Source of the DNA: Candidatus Parcubacteria bacterium | GTDB taxonomy: Bacteria; Patescibacteriota; Patescibacteriia; UBA1558; GWA2-36-10 | Assembly: GCA_030632225.1 (NCBI GenBank) | Contig: DAOVVF010000027.1 | Coordinates: 1-6,640 of the forward strand | Length of the DNA: 6,640 nt | Direction: 5' to 3' | In this document: one piece after another, positions 1 through 5,028 of the stretch | How positions within the stretch are numbered: the stretch's first letter is position 1 | How the letters are laid out: each line of letters opens with the position of its first letter | The notes under the pieces: generated by a model | Told to the model about the DNA's origin: nothing | The model's input: the letters and a program-made list of their open reading frames with translations, nothing else | The model's database searches: none | Program-made: the position numbers and the translations under genes

Positions 1-243
1 AAAGCCGCTACTAAGAAAGGACCCGCTATCTATCATATTGGTCAAGCTCCGGAATTTGCTCACATTGATGTTAGTATTATAGAAACAGTGTTAAGAAAAA
101 GAGAGCGTGGAGAGAAGGCTAGTAGAGAGGAAATTCAACAATTTCATGAAGTTCATGTTGAGTTAAGAAAACAGTCGGATGAGGTGGCAAAAATAATTGC
201 CAGTATGTTACCAGAAAAGCAAAGAGGAGCTTATGCTGAATAA
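1..243 (+). CDS. C-terminal part of an unidentified protein (5' truncated by window edge)
   Basis: Frame 1 is open from the first base to a TAA at 241-243, giving the last 80 residues of a protein whose start lies outside the window. The visible part begins KAATKKGPAIYHIG and becomes strongly charged and probably helical from about residue 24, with many Arg, Lys, Glu and Gln (RKRERGEKASREEIQQ). It ends SMLPEKQRGAYAE. I see no signal peptide, membrane segment or catalytic motif in this piece and do not recognise the family. The stop lies only 14 nt before the aspS start and no terminator hairpin lies between, so it may be co-transcribed with aspS. Continuous coding and the close fit to the next gene make this a credible gene end, but its function is unknown. 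Confidence 0.7.
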   Translation, partial: KAATKKGPAIYHIGQAPEFAHIDVSIIETVLRKRERGEKASREEIQQFHEVHVELRKQSDEVAKIIASMLPEKQRGAYAE

Positions 244-257
244 ATAATAAATAATAT

Positions 258-1670
258 ATGAAAAGAATTAAAACAATAGAGGTAGTTAACAAAGTAGACA
301 GCAATGTATTAATTAACGGCTGGGTTCATGTTAGACGTGACATGGGCAAGATAGTTTTTTTAGATATTCGTGATAGATGGGGTATAGTACAAATAGTTTG
401 TGTACCTGCTGAACTTGATAAATCATCTCAGGAAATATTAAAGGACATCAGGCCTGAGTTTGTTTTAACAGTAGAAGGTGTTGTACAAAAAAGAGGAGAT
501 AAGCAGGTTAATAAGGAATTAGCTACAGGTACTGTAGAAATATTAGCTAAGAAGCTAGTTATACTAGCTAAGGCAGAGACACCTCCTTTTGAAATAGAGA
601 ATGAAGATAGACAAGCTAATGAAGAATTAAGATTAAAACATAGGTATCTAGATTTACGTCATGAGAGAATGAAAAATAATCTAGTTATGAGAGACAAGGT
701 AATTTCTTTTATCAGAGATTATTTACATAAAGAAGACTTTCTAGAAGTACAAACCCCTATCCTTACTAAATCTACTCCAGAAGGAGCTAGAGACTATTTA
801 GTGCCTTCTAGATTACAAGGTAAGTTTTTTGCTTTACCACAAGCTCCACAGCAATACAAACAAATGCTAATGGTAGCTGGTATGGATAAATATTTTCAGA
901 TAGCTCCTTGCTTTCGTGATGAAGATGCCAGAGCAGATAGAAGTCCAGGAGAATTCTACCAGTTAGACTTAGAAATGTCTTTTGTAGAACAGGAAGATAT
1001 ACTTGATTTAACTGAAAAGCTATTTACTGCTATGGTAGAGGAATTATTTCCTGATAAGAAGATTAATCAAAAGCCTTGGCCTAGATTAAATTACGATGAT
1101 GTCATGAAAAAGTACAAGACTGACAAACCTGATTTAAGGAAGAATAAAGAAGATAAGAATGAATTAGCTTTTGCTTGGGTAATTAATTTTCCTTTACTAG
1201 TACCTCAAACAGAAGAAGACAAGTTTCATGGTGCTGGAGATACTTGGGCTCCTTCCCATAATATGTTTACAGCTCCACAAGAAAAAGATATTAAATTATT
1301 AGATAAAGATCCCGGTAAAGTTAAATCATATCAGCATGACTTAGTATTAAATGGCTTTGAAGTAGGTGGAGGAGCTATTCGTATTTCTGATATGAAGCTA
1401 CAGGAAAAGGTTTGGGATTTAATTGGCTTTACCGACAAGCAAAAGAAAGAATTTAATCATTACTTAGAAGCTTTTAAATATGGAGTACCTCCTCATGGTG
1501 GTATAGCTCCTGGTATAGATAGACTATTAATGGTTCTATTAGGAGAAAAGAATTTAAAAGAAGTAACTGCTTTTCCTTTAACTTCTGATGGACGTGATCC
1601 TATGATGGATTCACCTTCAGAAGTTTCTAAAGAACAACTAGATGAACTAGGCTTACAAGTCAAGAAGTAA
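258..1670 (+). CDS. aspS: Aspartyl-tRNA synthetase, bacterial type without GAD domain
   Basis: This cytoplasmic class IIb synthetase charges tRNA-Asp with aspartate using ATP. The 470-residue product has an N-terminal OB-fold anticodon-binding domain (about 1-105; WVHVRRDMGKIVFLDIRDR at 22-40). The catalytic core follows, with motif 1 near 150-170 (FLEVQTPILTKSTPEGARDY), the aspartate-site loop QAPQQYKQ at 195-202, motif 2 at 219-242 (FRDEDARADR, then EFYQLDLEMSF; Arg220) and motif 3 GIAPGIDR at 415-422 (Arg422). Bacterial AspRS is usually near 590 residues because a GAD domain is inserted between DKPDLR and the AWVINFP-like strand. Here those two landmarks (289-294 and 306-312) are only 11 residues apart, so the domain is absent. 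Motif 2 is one residue longer than in E. coli. At tRNA-discrimination positions it has Met29 (Leu30 in E. coli) and Lys82, hinting at a discriminating enzyme; this is weak inference. The ATG at 258 has no Shine-Dalgarno sequence. Confidence 0.97.
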   Translation: MKRIKTIEVVNKVDSNVLINGWVHVRRDMGKIVFLDIRDRWGIVQIVCVPAELDKSSQEILKDIRPEFVLTVEGVVQKRGDKQVNKELATGTVEILAKKLVILAKAETPPFEIENEDRQANEELRLKHRYLDLRHERMKNNLVMRDKVISFIRDYLHKEDFLEVQTPILTKSTPEGARDYLVPSRLQGKFFALPQAPQQYKQMLMVAGMDKYFQIAPCFRDEDARADRSPGEFYQLDLEMSFVEQEDILDLTEKLFTAMVEELFPDKKINQKPWPRLNYDDVMKKYKTDKPDLRKNKEDKNELAFAWVINFPLLVPQTEEDKFHGAGDTWAPSHNMFTAPQEKDIKLLDKDPGKVKSYQHDLVLNGFEVGGGAIRISDMKLQEKVWDLIGFTDKQKKEFNHYLEAFKYGVPPHGGIAPGIDRLLMVLLGEKNLKEVTAFPLTSDGRDPMMDSPSEVSKEQLDELGLQVKK

Positions 1671-1673
1671 GTA

Positions 1674-1702
1674 TTGACTTAGTATAATAATTAATATATA
1701 TT
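1674..1702 (+). promoter_or_regulatory. Predicted sigma-70-type promoter of the candidate small RNA
   Basis: TTGACT (1674-1679) and TATATT (1697-1702) are separated by exactly 17 nt. The -35 begins 4 nt after the aspS stop codon. Transcription would start near 1709. A TATAAT at 1683-1688 is too close to this -35 to be its partner. The same architecture (TTGACA, 17 nt, TATATT) recurs at 1803-1831, which supports both calls. Confidence 0.55.
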
Positions 1703-1708
1703 TGATTT

Positions 1709-1801
1709 TCTCATATGAAGCGGTGTAAGGTAACCCACTGACTTGCTCCCCACCTTATGCTCTTCGTCGGGGCTCTGTTGCACAGAACAGGGCCCTTTTT
1801 T
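1709..1801 (+). ncRNA. Candidate stand-alone small RNA of about 90 nt, class unknown
   Basis: This segment lies between a predicted promoter and a strong intrinsic terminator, is not convincingly coding, and is much more GC-rich than its AT-rich flanks. Possible pairings are CGGTG 1721-1725 with CACTG 1736-1740 (one G-U), whose loop segment TAAGGT 1726-1731 can pair with ACCTTA 1752-1757, giving an H-type pseudoknot. In addition CCCC 1748-1751 can pair with GGGG 1769-1772 and so compete with the foot of the terminator. A second promoter follows the terminator directly, so the RNA looks independent rather than a leader that attenuates the next gene. It could also be cut from an aspS 3' UTR. 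I could not match it to SRP RNA, 6S RNA, tmRNA, tRNA, T-box or a riboswitch class. The 5' end is estimated. Confidence 0.45.
1770..1801 (+). terminator. Rho-independent terminator after aspS / small RNA
   Basis: GGGCTCTGTT (1770-1779) pairs with AACAGGGCCC (1786-1795) over 10 bp including one G-U pair, with a 6-nt loop, followed by six T (1796-1801). It would end the small RNA and also any read-through from aspS, which has no other hairpin terminator behind it. Confidence 0.88.
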
Positions 1802-1802
1802 A

Positions 1803-1831
1803 TTGACAAAATATAGTATATATAATATATT
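1803..1831 (+). promoter_or_regulatory. Predicted promoter of the three-gene operon
   Basis: A consensus TTGACA (1803-1808) and TATATT (1826-1831) are 17 nt apart. The predicted start point near 1838 gives a leader of about 40 nt before the ATG at 1878. A TATAAT at 1821-1826 is only 12 nt from the -35 and is less likely to be used. The -35 box starts 1 nt after the T-tract of the preceding terminator, so the two units are insulated with almost no spacer. Confidence 0.65.
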
Positions 1832-1864
1832 AAATTGTCTTTTATCGTTCTTAAATAATCAAAA

Positions 1865-1872
1865 AAGGAGTG
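1865..1872 (+). promoter_or_regulatory. Shine-Dalgarno site that fixes the start of the membrane-protein gene
   Basis: AAGGAGTG lies 5 nt before the ATG at 1878. The reading frame is open upstream to 1743 (a TTG), but that extension crosses the small RNA, its terminator and the promoter, so the internal ATG is taken as the true start. Confidence 0.8.
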
Positions 1873-1877
1873 TACAA

Positions 1878-2465
1878 ATGATTTTATTAGCAGGTTTAAG
1901 CCTTTTAATTGTTATTGGTATTATAGTAATGCCTGTATTAGTACTAGTTTTCTGGCGAGAAGTTTCTAATAAAAAGCGTCTAATCAGAGGATTATTGCTA
2001 GTTGAGGCTTTGTTGTTTTTTACCAATTTTGGTATGGAAAGCTTCTTTAATAGTCATGAGGCTGCTGGTTTTGAAACCAAACCCTGGTTAATAGCAGGTA
2101 TAGGTTTTCTAGTAGTCTGGTTTTTCTACAGCCTTTTCTTTCATAAGTACTCTTTTATGAAAGAAAATCAGAAAACAGCAATTACCACAAAAGGTAGCTC
2201 AGTTATTCAGCCTGACATGCTGATTATAGCTGAAGGCAATGCTTTCTATGATGCAGTCTTGCATAATTGGGAAATTTGGTGTGAGAAATTAAACCAAAGA
2301 GGTAAAGCTGGTATAGCTTTTATGGCAATTGGAGAATCAGAACATTTTCCCAAAAAGAAGTGTTTGATTTTCACAGTAAGTGAGCCCTGTAATAATAGTA
2401 TAGTTTTCTATAGGTTATTAAATGATTTGCAGGAAAAAGCACATCCAATTATAGAAACCATTTAG
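1878..2465 (+). CDS. Unidentified membrane protein with three N-terminal TM segments and a soluble C-terminal domain
   Basis: The 195-residue product begins with a hydrophobic stretch (MILLAGLSLLIVIGIIV, about 2-25). Further membrane segments lie at about 36-57 (GLLLVEALLFFTNFGM) and 69-88 (PWLIAGIGFLVVWFFYSLFF). A C-terminal domain of roughly 100 residues follows (about 96-195), with WEIWCEKL at 131-138 and alternating strand- and helix-like stretches up to LLNDLQEKAHPIIETI. Positive charges (KKR at 32-34; H, K around 89-95) sit beside the segments. I see no catalytic signature and do not recognise the family. It is first in a three-gene operon: its TAG stop (2463-2465) overlaps the ribosome binding site of the next gene. 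A role at the membrane tied to the two small soluble proteins downstream is inference only. Confidence 0.85.
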   Translation: MILLAGLSLLIVIGIIVMPVLVLVFWREVSNKKRLIRGLLLVEALLFFTNFGMESFFNSHEAAGFETKPWLIAGIGFLVVWFFYSLFFHKYSFMKENQKTAITTKGSSVIQPDMLIIAEGNAFYDAVLHNWEIWCEKLNQRGKAGIAFMAIGESEHFPKKKCLIFTVSEPCNNSIVFYRLLNDLQEKAHPIIETI

Positions 2466-2470
2466 GAGGT
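2464..2470 (+). promoter_or_regulatory. Shine-Dalgarno site for the CxxC protein gene
   Basis: AGGAGGT overlaps the upstream TAG stop and ends 5 nt before the ATG at 2476. It favours that ATG over the in-frame ATG at 2482 (Met3) and suggests translational coupling. Confidence 0.85.
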
Positions 2471-2475
2471 GTAAT

Positions 2476-2850
2476 ATGGGTATGCATACTTGCCAATACT
2501 GTTTAGATGGAAAACATGATCATCATCAATTCAAACATACTTCTTCAGGAGATGTTACACTACAGTTTGTTAACGGGCATGCCTGGATTATGCCTGATAT
2601 GATTCTGCATTACATCAAAGATCATGGCTGGATGCCACCAATAGAGTTCATAGAAGACATTAACGATATGCCTTTAGCTAATGCCTTTCGTTTTCAAACT
2701 CGTGGTAATAGCGTTACCAGAGTTGGTTATTTGGAAGGTCCAGCAGATAAACATGAATTTCGAATGGGATCTGTTCCAGATCATATAATTGATCATCTGG
2801 AAGAGTATATGGCGGAAACTGGTATTAATTGTCGGATAAAGGAGGTATAA
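2476..2850 (+). CDS. Small conserved-hypothetical-type protein with CxxC and His cluster, possible zinc binder
   Basis: The 124-residue product has no signal peptide or membrane segment. It opens with CQYC (Cys6, Cys9) followed by a His-rich stretch, HDHH at 14-17 and His21, which could hold a metal such as zinc. The middle carries GDVTLQFVNGHAWIMPDMI (25-43), then LHYIKDHGWMPPIEFIEDI (44-62), which looks like a conserved core block with several aromatic and His residues. The C-terminal part (GYLEGP near 85-90, then HLEEYM) appears helical at the end. I associate this kind of core block with uncharacterised proteins of Patescibacteria, but that is memory and not a search. It is the second gene of the operon, 10 nt after the membrane-protein stop and 1 nt before the next start. 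Function unknown; zinc binding is inferred. Confidence 0.85.
   Translation: MGMHTCQYCLDGKHDHHQFKHTSSGDVTLQFVNGHAWIMPDMILHYIKDHGWMPPIEFIEDINDMPLANAFRFQTRGNSVTRVGYLEGPADKHEFRMGSVPDHIIDHLEEYMAETGINCRIKEV
2838..2846 (+). promoter_or_regulatory. Shine-Dalgarno site for the third operon gene
   Basis: AAAGGAGGT lies inside the last codons of the CxxC protein gene and ends 5 nt before the ATG at 2852, so translation of the two genes is likely coupled. Confidence 0.85.
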
Positions 2851-2851
2851 G

Positions 2852-3256
2852 ATGAATGGTCAGGAAACAAATAGAGAAGTCTTCGTTGGTGATATTCGCA
2901 CAGATAGTGGAAAGACCATTAAGGAAGAGAACCTTGAAAAGGTTCATGGTATTCCAATTGACACTCTGGTTGAGGTCAAATTTGACCAATGGATAGGCAA
3001 TGGGGCCTGTAAAGTGGTCTGGGCCAGACTGTGGGTTGTTGAACATACCAGAGACTGTGACGGAACACCTTTGTATATCTTGGCTGAGAAAAAGAGCGAA
3101 GATTACAAAAGAGCTAAGGAAGAAGGTAATAACTTAGTAGCTATGCTGTTTACCGGAGCAGAAACTGGCTTTGCAGAAGGAAACCTCGTAGTTGTAAAAG
3201 TCACTCCTGAATTGAAAGAAGGAGAAGGTGCCTTGAGCATTAATGACCTGGGTTAA
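2852..3256 (+). CDS. Unidentified small soluble protein, probably beta-rich, with RDCDGTPLY motif
   Basis: The 134-residue product has no membrane segment or export signal. After a polar N-terminus, strand-like stretches follow each other: TLVEVKFDQWI (38-48), CKVVWARLWVVEHT (53-66) and the striking RDCDGTPLYIL (67-77). A charged helical stretch comes next (EKKSEDYKRAKEEGNN), then EGNLVVVKV near 109-117. The pattern is compatible with a small SH3/OB-like barrel, but that is a guess from secondary-structure impression. Codon use is richer in GC (GCC, CTG, GTC, GGG) than in aspS or scpA, most visibly around 2990-3040. It is the last gene of the operon and is followed by a strong terminator. I do not recognise a named family. 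Confidence 0.83.
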   Translation: MNGQETNREVFVGDIRTDSGKTIKEENLEKVHGIPIDTLVEVKFDQWIGNGACKVVWARLWVVEHTRDCDGTPLYILAEKKSEDYKRAKEEGNNLVAMLFTGAETGFAEGNLVVVKVTPELKEGEGALSINDLG

Positions 3257-3259
3257 ATA

Positions 3260-3290
3260 AAGGCCCTGTATAGCATTACAGGGCCTTTTT
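3260..3290 (+). terminator. Rho-independent terminator of the three-gene operon
   Basis: AAGGCCCTGTA (3260-3270) pairs perfectly with TACAGGGCCTT (3277-3287) around a 6-nt loop, and the T-run continues to 3290. It lies 3 nt after the operon's last stop codon. The descending arm shares ACAGGGCC with the terminator at 1770-1801. Confidence 0.92.
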
Positions 3291-3295
3291 CTTTT

Positions 3296-3330
3296 AAGAA
3301 AAAACCGGTGATATAATAATCACCGGTTTT
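3296..3330 (-). terminator. Rho-independent terminator of the minus-strand gene
   Basis: AAAACCGGTGAT (3301-3312) and ATCACCGGTTTT (3319-3330) form a perfect 12-bp stem with a 6-nt loop. Read on the minus strand the stem runs into six T followed by C and TT (3304 down to 3296). It sits 5 nt past the minus-strand stop codon and faces the plus-strand terminator, giving a convergent insulator. It may also act on the plus strand, though the T-tract there is only four bases. Confidence 0.85.
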
Positions 3331-3335
3331 GTAGT

Positions 3336-3632
3336 TTAGGCTAGAAGCTTCGGAATACGTTGATCCAGATTGTCTTCGATGTCATTCTTGACCAAGAGGG
3401 GTGCCTTAACCTGTATTTTTATCTGAGTAGAAGTAATCTCAATGCTACCAGAGATTGGAAGAAGACTCATTGCCTTGAAACTGAAAGATACTTTGTTGTT
3501 GGACCAGTTTTCCTGAAAATTACTGATCTTATCTCCATACTCTGCCTTGAGGTCAGACAGTATTTTTTTAGCACACTCTAAAGCCTCTTTTGGAGAAAGA
3601 TGGTGGCTATAGAACTTATTTAACTTAGCCAT
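3336..3632 (-). CDS. Polyhydroxyalkanoic acid system (PHA_gran_rgn)-like small protein
   Basis: The 98-residue product fits the layout of the PHA_gran_rgn family (putative polyhydroxyalkanoic acid system proteins, about 90-100 residues). It has an N-terminal LNKFYSHHLSPKEALECAKK segment, a helix ending in LKAEYGDKI, a Trp-centred strand (ENWSNNKVSFSF, 41-52), then GSIEITSTQIKIQVKAPLL (62-80) and a terminal helix of the DNLDQRIPKLL type. Members are annotated from PHA granule regions, but the family is widespread and its biochemical role is not established. Nothing here suggests PHA synthesis. The frame is open further upstream to 3665, but the ATG at 3632 has a GGAGG four bases before it and matches the family start. 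The gene stands alone between its own promoter and terminator. Confidence 0.7.
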   Translation of the reverse strand: MAKLNKFYSHHLSPKEALECAKKILSDLKAEYGDKISNFQENWSNNKVSFSFKAMSLLPISGSIEITSTQIKIQVKAPLLVKNDIEDNLDQRIPKLLA

Positions 3633-3636
3633 TTTG

Positions 3637-3641
3637 CCTCC
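3637..3641 (-). promoter_or_regulatory. Shine-Dalgarno site that fixes the minus-strand start
   Basis: GGAGG on the minus strand lies 4 nt before the ATG at 3632-3630. It argues for that start over the in-frame ATG 11 codons upstream at 3665, which has no such site. Confidence 0.8.
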
Positions 3642-3678
3642 GTTGGTTAAAGAATAAACGAACAATTAATAGTGTATT

Positions 3679-3707
3679 AATTTAACATATTATGTTTAAA
3701 ATGTCAA
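3679..3707 (-). promoter_or_regulatory. Predicted promoter of the minus-strand gene
   Basis: On the minus strand, TTGACA (3707-3702) is followed after 17 nt by TAAATT (3684-3679). The bases just upstream of the -10 read TGT, giving an extended -10. The predicted start near 3672 gives a leader of about 40 nt. The -10 box is weak (4 of 6), so the call rests on the consensus -35, the spacing and the TG. Confidence 0.5.
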
Positions 3708-3717
3708 TAATATAGAT

Positions 3718-3746
3718 TTGAAAAAATATACTAAAAATGATATAAT
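3718..3746 (+). promoter_or_regulatory. Predicted promoter of the scpA operon
   Basis: TTGAAA (3718-3723) and a consensus TATAAT (3741-3746) are 17 nt apart, with an extended -10 TG at 3738-3739. Transcription would begin near 3753, leaving only about 15 nt before the scpA ATG and no Shine-Dalgarno sequence. Its -35 lies 10 nt from the -35 of the divergent minus-strand promoter. Confidence 0.75.
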
Positions 3747-3767
3747 ATATCCAGTTATATAACAAAA

Positions 3768-4472
3768 ATGCATCAAATATCCTTAGAAAAGTTCGAAGGT
3801 CCCTTGGATCTTCTTTTGCAGTTAATAGAAAAGAATCAGCTGCAAATTACTGAAATATCCTTAGCACAGATAACAGATCAATATTTAGACTATATTGATA
3901 GTTTTGATAACCTGCCTTCTTCAGAAGTAGCAGATTTTTTGTTAATTGCTTCTAAGTTAATTTACCTTAAGTCTAAGTACTTACTACCAGATTTTAATAT
4001 TGCTGATGAAGATGATGCAGCTTCTTTAGAAGAACAGTTAAAGATATATAGGCAATACTATGAAGCTAGTAAGAAAGTTAATAGATTATTTAACAATAAA
4101 AAGAAATATAGTCATATTAGAACAGTACCCTACAAAAGAATGATGATTAAAGAATTTAGACCGCCTGCTAATGCTAGTCCTAGAATATTATTTTCTATAT
4201 TTAAAGAAGTAGTTGATAGAATAGAAGTAGTTGTTAATCTACCTTCCAGGGTAATGGCTAAAGCTATGTCTATTAGCGAGAAAATAAGCAGTATACGAGA
4301 TTTGATAAAGAAGAATATTAAATTTAGTTTCGGACAGATATTAAAGGAGAAGGGTAATAAGACAGAGGTAGTAATTAGCTTCTTGGCCATGCTAGAATTA
4401 GCTAAACAAAGAGAGTTAGTTATAGTTCAAGAAGAAATGTTTGGTAATTTAGATATAAAGAAATATAAATAA
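3768..4472 (+). CDS. scpA: Segregation and condensation protein A (kleisin)
   Basis: ScpA is the kleisin that bridges the heads of the SMC dimer and, with ScpB, forms the chromosome condensation and segregation complex in the cytoplasm. The 234-residue product shows the family hallmark FEGPLDLLLQLIEKNQLQI at 9-27, followed by ITDQYLDYI and the helical stretch ADFLLIASKLIYLKSKYLLP (55-74). The C-terminal winged-helix part ends with VVISFLAMLELAKQRELVIVQ (about 201-221), the segment that contacts the SMC head. Length is normal for the family. The ATG at 3768 has no Shine-Dalgarno sequence and sits about 15 nt from the predicted transcription start. scpB starts 1 nt after its stop. The smc gene is not in the window. 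Confidence 0.95.
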   Translation: MHQISLEKFEGPLDLLLQLIEKNQLQITEISLAQITDQYLDYIDSFDNLPSSEVADFLLIASKLIYLKSKYLLPDFNIADEDDAASLEEQLKIYRQYYEASKKVNRLFNNKKKYSHIRTVPYKRMMIKEFRPPANASPRILFSIFKEVVDRIEVVVNLPSRVMAKAMSISEKISSIRDLIKKNIKFSFGQILKEKGNKTEVVISFLAMLELAKQRELVIVQEEMFGNLDIKKYK

Positions 4473-4473
4473 T

Positions 4474-5028
4474 ATGGAAAAGAAATCACTATTAGAATCT
4501 CTACTATTTGTAGCTAACAAACCTTTAGGATACAAGGAATTAGCTAAGTACTTAGAAATAAAAGAATCAGAGCTAAAAGAACTTTTAAATACTATAAAAG
4601 AGAGATTTAATAAATCAGATTCTGGTATTCATTTAACGGTTAATAATAGCAAGGTACAGTTAACTACTAATCCTGCTAATGCTAAACCTTTGAATGATTA
4701 TTTTAAAGCAGAACTAAGTGGAGATTTAACTAAACCTTCTTTAGAAACTTTAACTATTATAGCCTACAGACAACCAATTACTAAAGAGGAATTAGAACAA
4801 ATTAGAGGTGTTAACTGTAGTTTGATATTAAGGAATTTATTAATCAGAGGTTTGGTAGAATCTAAAGAAAGTGATTTAACTACTATTTACTCAGTAACTA
4901 TGGATTTTGTTAGACACCTAGGACTTAATTCAGTAGAAGATTTACCTAATTACCAGAAATTAAATAGTGATGAAAGCTTAGATAGCTTACTAAAAGCAAA
5001 CCAAGATGGAAATACTACTGACAATTAA
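4474..5028 (+). CDS. scpB: Segregation and condensation protein B
   Basis: ScpB dimerises and binds the central linker of ScpA in the SMC-ScpAB complex. The 184-residue product has the typical N-terminal winged helix (KKSLLESLLFVANKPLGYKE, 3-22; LEIKESELKELLNTI) and second winged helix, with the strongly conserved block PSLETLTIIAYRQPITKEEL at 88-107 followed by EQIRGVNCSLILRNLLIRGL (108-127). The C-terminus after about 155 is polar (Asp, Ser, Asn) and probably disordered, as is common for ScpB. No Shine-Dalgarno sequence precedes the ATG, which lies 1 nt after the scpA stop, so translation is probably coupled. The last 23 nt overlap the start of the Nudix gene. Confidence 0.95.
   Translation: MEKKSLLESLLFVANKPLGYKELAKYLEIKESELKELLNTIKERFNKSDSGIHLTVNNSKVQLTTNPANAKPLNDYFKAELSGDLTKPSLETLTIIAYRQPITKEELEQIRGVNCSLILRNLLIRGLVESKESDLTTIYSVTMDFVRHLGLNSVEDLPNYQKLNSDESLDSLLKANQDGNTTDN

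Noticed and set aside
119..304. Minus-strand open frame of 61 codons
   Set aside because: It is antisense to the upstream gene and aspS, has no ribosome binding site, and its hydrophobic product is what AT-rich antisense sequence commonly gives.
553..569. Palindrome AGCTAGT/ACTAGCT and frequent TTAGCTA words in core genes
   Set aside because: The words follow from common Leu TTA, Ala GCT and similar AT-ending codons; they show no regular spacing or intergenic location.
1727..1735. AAGGTAACC match to the 3' region of 16S rRNA, suggesting an rRNA mimic
   Set aside because: A 9-nt match to some part of 16S rRNA is expected many times by chance in a window this long.
1769..1795. Resemblance of GGGGCTCTGTT to the 5' end of E. 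coli 4.5S (SRP) RNA
   Set aside because: Here this sequence folds directly into a short terminator hairpin, and the conserved SRP apical loop and asymmetric bulge are absent.
1743..1877. N-terminal extension of the membrane-protein frame starting at a TTG
   Set aside because: It runs through the small RNA, a strong terminator and a promoter, has a Cys-rich unlikely sequence, and a clear Shine-Dalgarno site precedes the ATG at 1878.
2774..2802. Inverted repeat TTCCAGAT/ATCTGGAA inside the CxxC protein gene
   Set aside because: It has an 8-bp stem with a 13-nt loop in continuous coding sequence and no T-tract; a coincidence of codons is sufficient.
2929..2945. Hairpin GAACCTT/AAGGTTC inside the third operon gene
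   Set aside because: It is a short intragenic palindrome with a 3-nt loop and no sign of function.
2825..3046. Minus-strand open frame of 73 codons
   Set aside because: It lies antisense within the third operon gene, which has a strong Shine-Dalgarno site and good coding character.
3360..3581. Plus-strand open frame of 73 codons
   Set aside because: It is antisense to the PHA_gran_rgn-like gene and has no start signals.
4130..4390. Minus-strand open frame of 86 codons inside scpA
   Set aside because: It is a shadow of the well-supported scpA coding sequence; its hydrophobicity follows from antisense AT-rich codons.
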